The translations under genes were made by a program, and so were the position numbers. DNA of 64,000 nucleotides from AP-15 sp963702685. GTDB taxonomy: Bacteria > Pseudomonadota > Alphaproteobacteria > ATCC43930 > CGMCC-115725. Each line of letters opens with the position of its first letter. Position 1 is the first letter of the stretch. The DNA lies in contig CAVPDQ010000005.1 in the NCBI GenBank assembly GCA_963702685.1, positions 124,001 to 188,000 of the forward strand, read 5' to 3'. Below are positions 33,596 to 41,841 of this stretch, in pieces. Below the pieces are notes generated by a model, which saw only the letters and a program-made list of their open reading frames with translations, did not search any database and had not been told where the DNA came from.

Positions 33596-34714
33596 ATGCC
33601 CGCCGACGATGCTGCGCCGCCGCCGAAGCGGACCCCGCTCCACTCTCTCCATCTCCGGCTCGGCGCCAGGATGGTGCCCTTTGCCGGCTACGAGATGCCG
33701 GTGCAATACCCGGCCGGCATCCTCGCGGAGCATCTGCATACGCGCGCCAAGGCGAGCCTTTTCGACGTCTCGCATATGGGGCAGCTGCGGCTCGGCGGGC
33801 CTGATCCGGCGGCGGCGCTCGAAACGCTGGTTCCGGGCGATATCCGCACCCTCGCGCCAAACCGAATGCGCTACACGCTGTTGCTCGACGACGAGGGCGG
33901 CATCCTCGACGACCTGATGGCGACCCGGCTCGGCGACGGGCTCTTCCTCGTTGTCAACGCTGCCCGCAAGGACGCCGATTTCGCTGATTTGCGCGCTCGT
34001 CTCGGCGGCGATGCGACGGTCGAACGGCTCGACGACCGCGCCCTTTTGGCGCTGCAAGGCCCGGCGGCGGCCGCGGTGCTGGGGCGGCTCGATGCCGACA
34101 TCCCGCTGCTGTCGTTTATGGCCGCGGCCGAAACCACGCTCGACGGCCGGGTCTGCCTTGTTGCGCGCTCGGGCTATACCGGCGAGGACGGCTTTGAGAT
34201 TTCACTCGCCGCGGCCGAGGCGCCGGCATTGGCCGAGCGGCTTTTCGCCGAGCCCGAGGTGATGCCGGCCGGCCTCGGCGCGCGCGATTCGCTGCGCCTC
34301 GAAGCCGGGCTTTGCCTCTGGGGCCACGATATCGACGAAACGACGACGCCGATCGAAGCCGGCCTCGCCTGGGCGATCGGCAAAACTCGGCGCGAAACGG
34401 GCGGATTTCCCGGCGCCGCCGTCATTCGGCATCAGCTGGCCGAGGGAGCCTCACGCAAGCGCGTCGGCATCCGTCCCGATGGGCGTGCGCCGGCACGCGA
34501 GGGAACGCCGGTCGCCGACGCTGCCGGCCGCGAGATCGGCCGGATCACGAGCGGCGGCTTTGGCCCTTCGGTCGGCGGCCCGATCGCGATGGGCTATGTC
34601 GATGCCGCCCATGCCGCCCTCGGCGCCCCGCTCGATCTGATCGTGCGCGGTGCTGCGCGTCCGGCCCGAATCGTCCCGCTGCCTTTTGTTCCGCATCGCT
34701 ATTACCGCGGCTGA
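33596..34714 (+). CDS. gcvT: Glycine cleavage system T protein (aminomethyltransferase)
   Basis: 372 residues. The N-terminal MVPFAGYEMPVQYPAGILAE and FDVSHMGQL are typical GcvT; SGYTGEDGFEI and LGARDSLRLEAGLCLWGHDI form the folate-binding region, and TSGGFGPSVGGPIAMGYV lies in the C-terminal barrel. It transfers the methylene group from lipoyl-bound aminomethyl to tetrahydrofolate, releasing ammonia. The ATG at 33596 follows CCGGAGG. It is first in gcvT-gcvH-gcvPA-gcvPB under the glycine riboswitch. Confidence 0.96.
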   Translation: MPADDAAPPPKRTPLHSLHLRLGARMVPFAGYEMPVQYPAGILAEHLHTRAKASLFDVSHMGQLRLGGPDPAAALETLVPGDIRTLAPNRMRYTLLLDDEGGILDDLMATRLGDGLFLVVNAARKDADFADLRARLGGDATVERLDDRALLALQGPAAAAVLGRLDADIPLLSFMAAAETTLDGRVCLVARSGYTGEDGFEISLAAAEAPALAERLFAEPEVMPAGLGARDSLRLEAGLCLWGHDIDETTTPIEAGLAWAIGKTRRETGGFPGAAVIRHQLAEGASRKRVGIRPDGRAPAREGTPVADAAGREIGRITSGGFGPSVGGPIAMGYVDAAHAALGAPLDLIVRGAARPARIVPLPFVPHRYYRG

Positions 34715-34737
34715 TCCCACCCAAGGAGCCCGCCCCG

Positions 34738-35112
34738 ATGACACTGCGCTTTACCAAGGACCACGAATGGGTGCGGCTCGACGGCGACATTGCGGTGATC
34801 GGCATCACCGACTACGCCCAGTCGCAGCTCGGCGACATCGTCTATGTCGAGCTCCCCAAAATCGGCGATCGGCTCGAACGCGGCAAAGAGGCCGCGGTCG
34901 TCGAATCGGTCAAGGCGGCGAGCGAGGTCTATGCCCCGGTCTCGGGCGAGGTCGTCGCCGTCAACGAAGCGCTTGGCGCCGATCCGGCCAAGGTCAATGC
35001 CGATCCGTTGGGCGAGGGCTGGTTTCTAAAGCTGCGCCCCCTCGACCCGCACGAGCTCGACGGTCTGTTGGACGGGCCCGCCTACGCGGCGTTTGTCGCG
35101 GAGCAGCATTAG
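34738..35112 (+). CDS. gcvH: Glycine cleavage system H protein
   Basis: 124 residues, usual length. It starts MTLRFTKDHEWVRLDGD; the lipoyl-attachment lysine is K59 in VVESVKAASEVYAPVSGEVV, and LGEGWFLKLRP is conserved near the end. It shuttles the aminomethyl group on its lipoyl arm between the P, T and L proteins. The ATG at 34738 follows CCAAGGAG. The next gene begins after a single spacer base. Confidence 0.97.
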   Translation: MTLRFTKDHEWVRLDGDIAVIGITDYAQSQLGDIVYVELPKIGDRLERGKEAAVVESVKAASEVYAPVSGEVVAVNEALGADPAKVNADPLGEGWFLKLRPLDPHELDGLLDGPAYAAFVAEQH

Positions 35113-35113
35113 C

Positions 35114-36460
35114 ATGCGCTATCTGCCGCTCAGCCCGCGCGACCGCGGCGAGATGCTCGCGGCGATCGGCGTCCCCTCGATCGATGCGCTGTTTGTCGAG
35201 GCGCCGCCGGCCGCGCGGCTCGACGGCCTGCTCGATCTGCCCAAGGCGCAAGGCGAGATCGAGGTCGAGCGCGCGATCGGCAAGATGGCCGCGCGCAACC
35301 TTGCCGCCGGCTCGGTTCCGTTTTTTATCGGCGGCGGCGCCTACCGCCACCACGTCCCGGCGGCGGTCGACCATCTGATCCAGCGCGGCGAGTTTCTGAC
35401 CTCGTACACGCCCTATCAGCCCGAGCTGGCGCAAGGGACCTTGCAGTACCTGTTCGAATTCCAAACCCAGGTCGCGCTGTTGACCGGGATGGAGGTCGCC
35501 AACGCCTCGCTCTATGACGGGGCGACCGCCTGCGCCGAAGCGGTGATGATGGCGAACCGCCTCACCGGCCGCACACGCGCGGTGCTGTCGGGCGGGCTCC
35601 ATCCGCATTACCGCGAGGCATGCGAGACCTATGCCCGTTTTGTCGGCTTCGACCTGGCGGTGCTCGATCCGGCGCCGGGCGCGGACGATGATCCGGCAGC
35701 GAGCATCGACCAGACCACCTCCTGTGTCGTCGTCCAGAACCCTGATTTTTGGGGCGAGCTGCGCGATTGGTCGGGTCTGGCGCGGGCCTGCCACGACCGT
35801 GGCGCGCTCTTGGTCGTCGTCGTGACCGAAATCGTGTCGCTGGGCGCGGTCCAGCCGCCGAGCGAGATGGGGGCCGATATCGTCGCCGGCGAAGGGCAGT
35901 CGCTCGGCAACCCGCTCAGTTTCGGCGGCCCCTATCTCGGCCTCTTCGCCAGCCGCGACAAATTCGTGCGGCAGATGCCGGGCCGCCTCGTCGGCGAGAC
36001 CCGCGACGCCGATGGCCGGCGCGGCTGGGTCTTGACCCTCTCGACGCGCGAGCAGCATATCCGGCGCGAGCGGGCGACGAGCAACATCTGCACCAATTCC
36101 GGGCTCTGCGCGCTCGCCTTCACCATCCATCTGTCGTTGCTCGGCGAAACCGGGCTCGTGCGGCTCGCGCGGCTCAACCACGCCGCCGCCGTGGCGCTCG
36201 CCGAACGATTGGAAAGCGTGCCCGGCGTCGAGCTGCTCAACCGAACCTTCTTCAACGAATTTACGCTGCGCCTGCCACGCCCGGCGGCCCCGGTCGTCGA
36301 GGCGCTGGCGCAACAGGGGATCCTCGCCGGCATCCCGGCCGGCCGGCTCTACCCGGACCGCGCCGAGCTGGCCGACCTGCTGCTCGTGGCCGCGACCGAA
36401 ACCGTGACCGAGGACGATATGGGCCGGTTCGAGACCGGGCTGCGGGGGGCTTTGCGATGA
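35114..36460 (+). CDS. gcvPA: Glycine dehydrogenase (decarboxylating) subunit 1
   Basis: 448 residues from the ATG at 35114 (MRYLPLSPRDRGEMLAAIGV), two bases after the gcvH stop. This is the N-terminal half of P protein in the split, two-subunit form: FIGGGAYRHHVPAAVDHLI, YTPYQPELAQGTLQYLFEFQ, NASLYDGATACAEA, and SFGGPYLGLFA. It lacks the PLP lysine, which sits on the second subunit. Its stop overlaps the start of gcvPB (ATGA), consistent with equimolar production. Confidence 0.95.
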   Translation: MRYLPLSPRDRGEMLAAIGVPSIDALFVEAPPAARLDGLLDLPKAQGEIEVERAIGKMAARNLAAGSVPFFIGGGAYRHHVPAAVDHLIQRGEFLTSYTPYQPELAQGTLQYLFEFQTQVALLTGMEVANASLYDGATACAEAVMMANRLTGRTRAVLSGGLHPHYREACETYARFVGFDLAVLDPAPGADDDPAASIDQTTSCVVVQNPDFWGELRDWSGLARACHDRGALLVVVVTEIVSLGAVQPPSEMGADIVAGEGQSLGNPLSFGGPYLGLFASRDKFVRQMPGRLVGETRDADGRRGWVLTLSTREQHIRRERATSNICTNSGLCALAFTIHLSLLGETGLVRLARLNHAAAVALAERLESVPGVELLNRTFFNEFTLRLPRPAAPVVEALAQQGILAGIPAGRLYPDRAELADLLLVAATETVTEDDMGRFETGLRGALR

Positions 36461-38022
36461 GCGAGTGGAGCCGGGCATTGAGTGCCGGCACCAGCGGCGG
36501 CGATCCCGCGCCGATGGCCGAAACCTTTAGCGGCAATCGCGGCTTGCAGATCGAGGAGCGGCTGATCTTCGAGCAGGATTCGCCGGGGCTTTGCGGCGTC
36601 GATCTGCCGGCGCCGGCGCCGTTCCGCGCCCGCCTCGGCGACTGCGAGCGCCGGGGCCAGATCGGCTTGCCGGGGCTCAGCGAGCCGCAAATCGTGCGCC
36701 ATTTCACGCGCCTCTCGCAAAAGAATTACGCGATCGACAGCGGCCTTTACCCGCTCGGCTCGTGCACGATGAAGCACAACCCGCGGCTCAACGAAAAATT
36801 GGCGCGTTTGCCGGGCCTCGCCGACATTCACCCGCTGCAGCCGGTCTCGACTGTCCCCGGTGCGCTCGAATTGATCGACACCTTGGCGCATTGGCTCGAG
36901 ACCCTGACCGGGATGCCGGCGATCGCCTTGTCGCCCGGCGCCGGGGCGCATGGCGAGCTCTGCGGCATGATGACGATCCGCGCGGCGCTCGAAGCCCGTG
37001 GCGATCCGCGCCGGCGCGTCCTGGTGCCGGAATCGGCGCATGGCACCAATCCCGCGACCGCCGCCGCTTGCGGCTATGCCGTCGACCCGGTCCCGGCCAA
37101 TGCGCGCGGCCGGGTAGATCGCTCAGCGCTCGAGCAAAAGCTCGGGTCGGATGTCGCCGCCCTGATGCTGACCAACCCTAACACCTGCGGCCTGTTCGAG
37201 GACGAGATCGTCGAGATCGCCGCCGCGGTGCACAAGGCCGGCGCCTTCTTTTACTGCGACGGCGCCAATTTCAACGCGATCGTCGGGCGGGTGCGGCCGG
37301 CCGATCTCGGCATCGACTGCATGCACCTCAACCTGCACAAGACCTTTTCGACCCCGCATGGCGGCGGCGGCCCCGGCAGTGGTCCGGTCGTCTTGTCGGC
37401 CGAGCTCGCCCCGTTTGCGCCGCTGCCGTGGCTCGTGCACGCCGAGAGGGGGCTCGACCTCTTCGAGCACAAGACCGGCCCCGCGGCTCAATCGATCGGC
37501 CGGCTCAAAGGCTTTCATGGCCAGATGGGCATGTTTGTGCGAGCGCTCGCCTACATGATGAGCCACGGCGCCGATGGGCTGCGCCAAGTGGCCGAGGATG
37601 CGGTGCTGAACGCCAATTATTTGCGTGCATTGCTGCAAGACGATTTGAGCCTCGCTTTTCCTGGTCCGTGCATGCACGAGGTCCTGTTCGACGACGGTTT
37701 CCTGAAAGACACCGGCATCACCACCCTCGACTTTGCCAAGGCGCTGATCGACGAGGGCTATCACCCGATGACGATGTATTTCCCGCTGGTCGTGCATGGG
37801 GCGCTGTTGATCGAGCCTACCGAAACCGAAAGCAAGGCTGCGCTCGACCAATTCGCCGCCGTGGTCAAATCGCTGGCCCGGACCGCGCGCTCCGGCGCTG
37901 GGGCGCGCTTCCATGGCGCACCCTATTTCGCTCCGCGCCGCCGTCTCGACGAAACCCTGGCCGCGCGCAAGCCCCTGCTGCGCTGGCGCCCCGACACCGC
38001 CGAAAGACAGGCCGCCGAGTAG
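36457..38022 (+). CDS. gcvPB: Glycine dehydrogenase (decarboxylating) subunit 2
   Basis: 521 residues from the ATG at 36457; the open frame extends far upstream but only as a shadow of gcvPA. Motifs: YPLGSCTMKHNPRLNE near residue 100, SPGAGAHGELCGMM, PESAHGTNPA, and the PLP-lysine K295 in HLNLHKTFSTPHGGGGPG. With GcvPA it decarboxylates glycine and loads the aminomethyl group on GcvH. It is the last gene of the operon. The separate lipoamide dehydrogenase (L protein) is not in the window. Confidence 0.96.
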   Translation: MSEWSRALSAGTSGGDPAPMAETFSGNRGLQIEERLIFEQDSPGLCGVDLPAPAPFRARLGDCERRGQIGLPGLSEPQIVRHFTRLSQKNYAIDSGLYPLGSCTMKHNPRLNEKLARLPGLADIHPLQPVSTVPGALELIDTLAHWLETLTGMPAIALSPGAGAHGELCGMMTIRAALEARGDPRRRVLVPESAHGTNPATAAACGYAVDPVPANARGRVDRSALEQKLGSDVAALMLTNPNTCGLFEDEIVEIAAAVHKAGAFFYCDGANFNAIVGRVRPADLGIDCMHLNLHKTFSTPHGGGGPGSGPVVLSAELAPFAPLPWLVHAERGLDLFEHKTGPAAQSIGRLKGFHGQMGMFVRALAYMMSHGADGLRQVAEDAVLNANYLRALLQDDLSLAFPGPCMHEVLFDDGFLKDTGITTLDFAKALIDEGYHPMTMYFPLVVHGALLIEPTETESKAALDQFAAVVKSLARTARSGAGARFHGAPYFAPRRRLDETLAARKPLLRWRPDTAERQAAE

Positions 38023-38124
38023 CCCGGCGCCGCGCTCGCGATAGTCCGCCCGGCGCTTATGTGGTAAAAATCGACAAAAGCCCGATGATCGCGCGCCACG
38101 CTGATACGGGACGGAGGATCGATC

Positions 38125-38577
38125 ATGTCCGAGCAACACCGCTCCGGTAGCTTTTCCGCCGCCGATTTGAAGCACCGGATGGAGGAGCGGCAGACCGCAA
38201 AAGCGGCCGAGGAGCTGCGGCATATGCGCGAGCAGGAAGCAAAGCAAAAGGCGGTGCTGGAGGAATTCCACAAGCCGCCGGCCCGCACGCCGGATCAGCT
38301 GCTGCAGCAGATCGAGGCGCTGGTAGAGCACGCCGCCGAGCGCGGGCAAAGCGAGGTGCAGGTCTATCGTTTTCCGAACGCGATGTGCAGCGACAAGGGC
38401 CGCGCCATCAACAACTCCGAACCCGATTGGGAGAGGACTTTAGAAGGCCGGCCCCGTGCCGGCTTCGAATTTTGGCGTGACCATTTGAAGCCGCTCGGCT
38501 TTGGCCTCAAGGCGGAGGTGCTTGAATATCCGGGAGGAATGCCCGGCGACATCGGCTTTTTCCTGACCTGGAAATAG
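38125..38577 (+). CDS. Conserved hypothetical protein, 150 aa
   Basis: The N-terminal 55 residues are a charged helix (HRMEERQTAKAAEELRHMRE, then EAKQKAVLEEF), probably coiled coil. The C-terminal part (QVYRFPNAMCSDKGRAINNS, then WERTLEGRPRAGFEFWRDHL and GGMPGDIGFFLTW) is a compact conserved-looking domain seen in alphaproteobacterial hypotheticals. The ATG at 38125 follows GGGACGGAGG. It stops two bases before ppk2, suggesting co-expression. No function is known to me. Confidence 0.75.
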   Translation: MSEQHRSGSFSAADLKHRMEERQTAKAAEELRHMREQEAKQKAVLEEFHKPPARTPDQLLQQIEALVEHAAERGQSEVQVYRFPNAMCSDKGRAINNSEPDWERTLEGRPRAGFEFWRDHLKPLGFGLKAEVLEYPGGMPGDIGFFLTWK

Positions 38578-38579
38578 GG

Positions 38580-39389
38580 ATGCGAGCGATGCCCGGTGAA
38601 GCGGACGAAGCCGGCGGCAAGCTGAAGCGCAAGGCGTACGAGAAGGAGCTCGCGCGCCTGCATGTGGCGCTGGTAAAGCTCCAGCGCTGGGTCGTGGAAA
38701 AGGGAGGCAAGGTCTGCATCGTCTTCGAGGGCCGCGACGGCGCCGGCAAAGGCGGTGCCATCAAGGCGATCACCGAGCGGGTCAGCCCGCGGGTATTCCG
38801 GGTGGTCGCGCTGCCGGCGCCGACCGAGCGCGAAAAGTCGCAGATGTACATCCAGCGCTATATCCCGCATCTGCCGGCGGCTGGCGAGGTCGTCATCTTC
38901 GACCGGAGCTGGTACAACCGCGCCGGTGTCGAGCGGGTCATGGGGTTTTGCACCGACGAGCAGGCGAAGCGATTTCTGCAAGGGGTCCCGCTCGTCGAAA
39001 AGACCATTGTCGATTCCGGTGTCGTTCTCCTCAAATATTGGCTCGAAGTGAGCCCCGAAGAGCAGATGCGACGGCTGGAAGCGCGGATCGACGACGGACG
39101 CAAGACGTGGAAGCTTTCGGCGATGGATTTGAAATCGTATTCGCGCTGGGACGATTACTCGAAAGCCCGCGATGAAATGATGCTCGCCTCGGATACCGCT
39201 TGGGCCCCCTGGAACGTCGTCCACGCCGACAACAAGCGGCGCGCCCGGCTCAACATCCTGACCCATCTTCTGAGCAGGGTTCCCTACGAAGACCTGCCGG
39301 CACCAAAGGTGAAATTGCCCGACCGAACGCACCACGGCAATTACCAGGAGGCCAATTACCCGTTCCGGTTTATCCCGGAGGTCTTCTGA
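38580..39389 (+). CDS. ppk2: Polyphosphate kinase 2
   Basis: 269 residues from ATG 38580 (or ATG 38589, slightly better spaced from AGGG). It is a single-domain PPK2: Walker A FEGRDGAGKGGAIKAI with K57, lid-side SPRVFRVVALPAPTEREKSQ, Walker B/catalytic VVIFDRSWYNRAGVERVMGF, KYWLEVSPEEQMRR, and the C-terminal DRTHHGNYQEANYPFRFIPE. The enzyme uses polyphosphate to phosphorylate nucleoside diphosphates (or monophosphates, depending on class). Length and sequence fit the one-domain diphosphate-kinase class, which is inferred. The downstream channel gene starts at or just after its stop. Confidence 0.95.
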   Translation: MRAMPGEADEAGGKLKRKAYEKELARLHVALVKLQRWVVEKGGKVCIVFEGRDGAGKGGAIKAITERVSPRVFRVVALPAPTEREKSQMYIQRYIPHLPAAGEVVIFDRSWYNRAGVERVMGFCTDEQAKRFLQGVPLVEKTIVDSGVVLLKYWLEVSPEEQMRRLEARIDDGRKTWKLSAMDLKSYSRWDDYSKARDEMMLASDTAWAPWNVVHADNKRRARLNILTHLLSRVPYEDLPAPKVKLPDRTHHGNYQEANYPFRFIPEVF

Positions 39390-39400
39390 GCCAGTCTGGG

Positions 39401-40120
39401 TTGCGAAGCGCGGGCGCCGCCGCTGGCGAGCGGCAAAGCGCATTCCGCGCCCGGCAGGACCGGATCCGCGACCCGAGCCTAACCGTCCTGCTGATCCTCG
39501 AGTTCTCTTTCTTGTTTGTGGCCTCGCCTTTGGCGGCGAAGGGCGTACCATTTGCATGGGCGGTCGGCGAAGCGCTGGTCCTCGCAGTTCTGGTCATTGT
39601 CGTGCTGCTCTCGCACCGCCGCGGCGCCTTTCTCGTCATCTTGCTCGGCGTTGTCGGTACTTTGGCAGGCCTCGTGCCCGCACCGGATTGGCCGGCGGCC
39701 TCACTCGCGCTGGGTCGCGGCGGCAACATCTTGATGTTCGGCGCACTGACCTGGGTCGTGGCGCATTCGGTTTACGCCCCCGGCCGCATCAGCTCACACC
39801 GGCTGCAAGGGGCCGTCGTCGTATATTTGAACATCGCGACGATTTTCGCCTCGGCCTATCGCTTGATCTGGGAATTCGTGCCGAGCGCTTTCGCAGGCGT
39901 GCCGCCACCGGGCCGCGGCCCGCGCGAGATCGCCGCGATGCTCTATTTCAGCTTTACGACGCTGACTACCACCGGCTATGGCGATATCGTCGCGATCGAT
40001 CCCTTTGCCCGCAGCCTGGTCAATCTGGAGGCGATCATCGGGCAATTATACTTGGCAATAACAGTCGCCCGCCTCGTCACCCTGGAGCTCGCCTCACGGC
40101 GCCGGGGCGCGTCGGAATGA
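39401..40120 (+). CDS. Two-pore-helix potassium-channel-like membrane protein
   Basis: 239 residues if started at TTG 39401. The in-frame CTG 39386 is better spaced from GGAGG (39377-39381) and would overlap the ppk2 stop, but CTG starts are rare. About four or five hydrophobic segments are followed by the pore signature FSFTTLTTTGYGDIVAIDPF (about residue 185-205), which contains the K+ selectivity filter TTGYGD, then a final helix. It lacks a RCK/TrkA or cyclic-nucleotide domain. It overlaps the SulP gene (ATGA). Confidence 0.85.
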   Translation: MRSAGAAAGERQSAFRARQDRIRDPSLTVLLILEFSFLFVASPLAAKGVPFAWAVGEALVLAVLVIVVLLSHRRGAFLVILLGVVGTLAGLVPAPDWPAASLALGRGGNILMFGALTWVVAHSVYAPGRISSHRLQGAVVVYLNIATIFASAYRLIWEFVPSAFAGVPPPGRGPREIAAMLYFSFTTLTTTGYGDIVAIDPFARSLVNLEAIIGQLYLAITVARLVTLELASRRRGASE

Positions 40121-41841
40121 TTTCGCGCCTCCTGCCCATTCTCGCCTGGGCGCCCCGCTACCGGCGCGACTGGCTCTTGCCCGATGCGATGGCCGGCATC
40201 GCCGTCTGGGCGGTCATGGTGCCGGAGGGAATGGCCTATGCCGGGATCGTCGGGGTGCCGCCGATCATGGGCCTCCACACGATCGTCCCGCCGCTGGTCG
40301 CCTATGCGCTCTTCGGCACCTCGCGCCTCTTGGTGGTGGGCCCCGATACCGCGACCGGCCTGATCTCGGCGCTGACTGTCGGTGCGGTCGCGGCACAGGG
40401 GTCGGCGGGATTCGATACGCTCACCTCCACTCTCGCGGTCCTGATCGGCGCCTTTTTCCTGCTTTTCGGCGCGCTGCGCCTCGGCTGGGTGGCCGCGTTT
40501 ATCCCGACGCCGGTAATGCGCGGGTTTATCGAGGGTCTCGTCTGCGTCACGATTATCGGCCAGATGCCCCACCTCCTCGGCATCGACGGCACGTCCGGCA
40601 ATTTCTTTACCAAGCTCGGGTTTGTGCTGCGCCATTTGCCGGACACATCGCTGGCGCCGCTCTCGACCGGGGTGCTCAGCCTGGCGGCGATGCTGGCGCT
40701 GCGCCGCTTCGCGCCCCGTGTGCCCGCGGCCCTCGTCGTCGCAGCCGCCGCTACGATTTTGGTCAGCCTGATCGGCGGCGAAACCGCGGGCGTCCATGTG
40801 GTGGGCGAGCTGCCGTCCGGGCTGCCGCATCTGACGCTGCCGGTTCTCGACCCCACCATATTGGGGGAGCTGGCGCCGGGTGCGCTGGCGATCGTGCTTG
40901 TCGGCTATGCCGAGGCGCTGGGCGCGGCGAAGGCTGCGGCGATGCAGGGCGGCGGCGATATCGATCCGAACCAGGAGCTGATCGCGCACGGACCGGCCAA
41001 CATCTCGGCCGGGCTCTTTGGCGGCTTTCTCGTGGTCGGCAGCCTGTCCAAGACCTCGGTCGCGATGGCCGCCGGCGCGCGCACCCAAATCGCCAACCTC
41101 GTCGCCGCAGCCTTTTGCTTTCTGACGCTGATCTTTTTGACGCCGCTGTTCCGCGGCATGCCGTATCCGGCGCTCGCCGCCATCGTGGTCGCGGCGATGC
41201 TCCACCTCTCCAAGCCCGCCTATTTGCGCGATCTCTTCGCCCGCAGCGGTTGGGAATTTGCCCTGGCCGCAATCGTCATCGCCGCAGAGCTCGCCTTGGG
41301 CGTCCCGCACGGCATCATGATCGGTGTGGCGCTGTCGCTGCTGATGGTGATTTATCGCGCCAGCCACCCGCAAGGCGCGGTGCTGGGCCAGCTGCCGGGA
41401 ACCGAGGCCTACCGCGATGCCCGCAACCATCCGGAGGCGGTCACCTTCCCCGGCTTGCTGATCTGGCGGGTCGGCGGCGATTTGTTCTTCGCCAGCGTCG
41501 GCCATCTCGGCGCGGGGCTGAAGGCCGCGTTGGCCGCGAGCGCCCCGCCCGTGGAGCATGTGCTCGTCGACGCCGATTCGGTCAATTTCATCGACAGCAC
41601 CGGTTGCGACGCGACGCTCGACACGATCAAGGAGCTGCAAGCTCAAGGCATCAGCTTTGCCTTTGCCCGCGTGCGCGACGAGGTCCGGCAGCGATTACGC
41701 CTCGGCGGCGTCGAGGCTGCGGTGGGTGCTGCAAATTTTTACGAACGCGTGACCGACGGCGTCCGCGCCTGGCAGCAGCGGCAATCTCAGAGCGGCCATT
41801 TCCACGCGGTGTCTTCCGGCATGTCGATGCCGTGCTCGTAG
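40117..41841 (+). CDS. SulP-family anion transporter with STAS domain
   Basis: 574 residues. The membrane part begins DAMAGIAVWAVMVPEGMAYA, has LFGTSRLLVVGPDTATGLIS and GGFLVVGSLSKTSVAMAAGA, and totals 10-12 segments. The cytoplasmic STAS domain (from about 430) has HVLVDADSVNFIDSTGCDAT, the conserved anti-sigma-factor-antagonist-like loop. Family substrates include sulfate, bicarbonate and dicarboxylates; this one cannot be assigned. The last 18 codons overlap the 3' end of the convergent phosphoketolase gene by 55 bp, so its tail is an antisense reading of that gene. Confidence 0.92.
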   Translation: MISRLLPILAWAPRYRRDWLLPDAMAGIAVWAVMVPEGMAYAGIVGVPPIMGLHTIVPPLVAYALFGTSRLLVVGPDTATGLISALTVGAVAAQGSAGFDTLTSTLAVLIGAFFLLFGALRLGWVAAFIPTPVMRGFIEGLVCVTIIGQMPHLLGIDGTSGNFFTKLGFVLRHLPDTSLAPLSTGVLSLAAMLALRRFAPRVPAALVVAAAATILVSLIGGETAGVHVVGELPSGLPHLTLPVLDPTILGELAPGALAIVLVGYAEALGAAKAAAMQGGGDIDPNQELIAHGPANISAGLFGGFLVVGSLSKTSVAMAAGARTQIANLVAAAFCFLTLIFLTPLFRGMPYPALAAIVVAAMLHLSKPAYLRDLFARSGWEFALAAIVIAAELALGVPHGIMIGVALSLLMVIYRASHPQGAVLGQLPGTEAYRDARNHPEAVTFPGLLIWRVGGDLFFASVGHLGAGLKAALAASAPPVEHVLVDADSVNFIDSTGCDATLDTIKELQAQGISFAFARVRDEVRQRLRLGGVEAAVGAANFYERVTDGVRAWQQRQSQSGHFHAVSSGMSMPCS

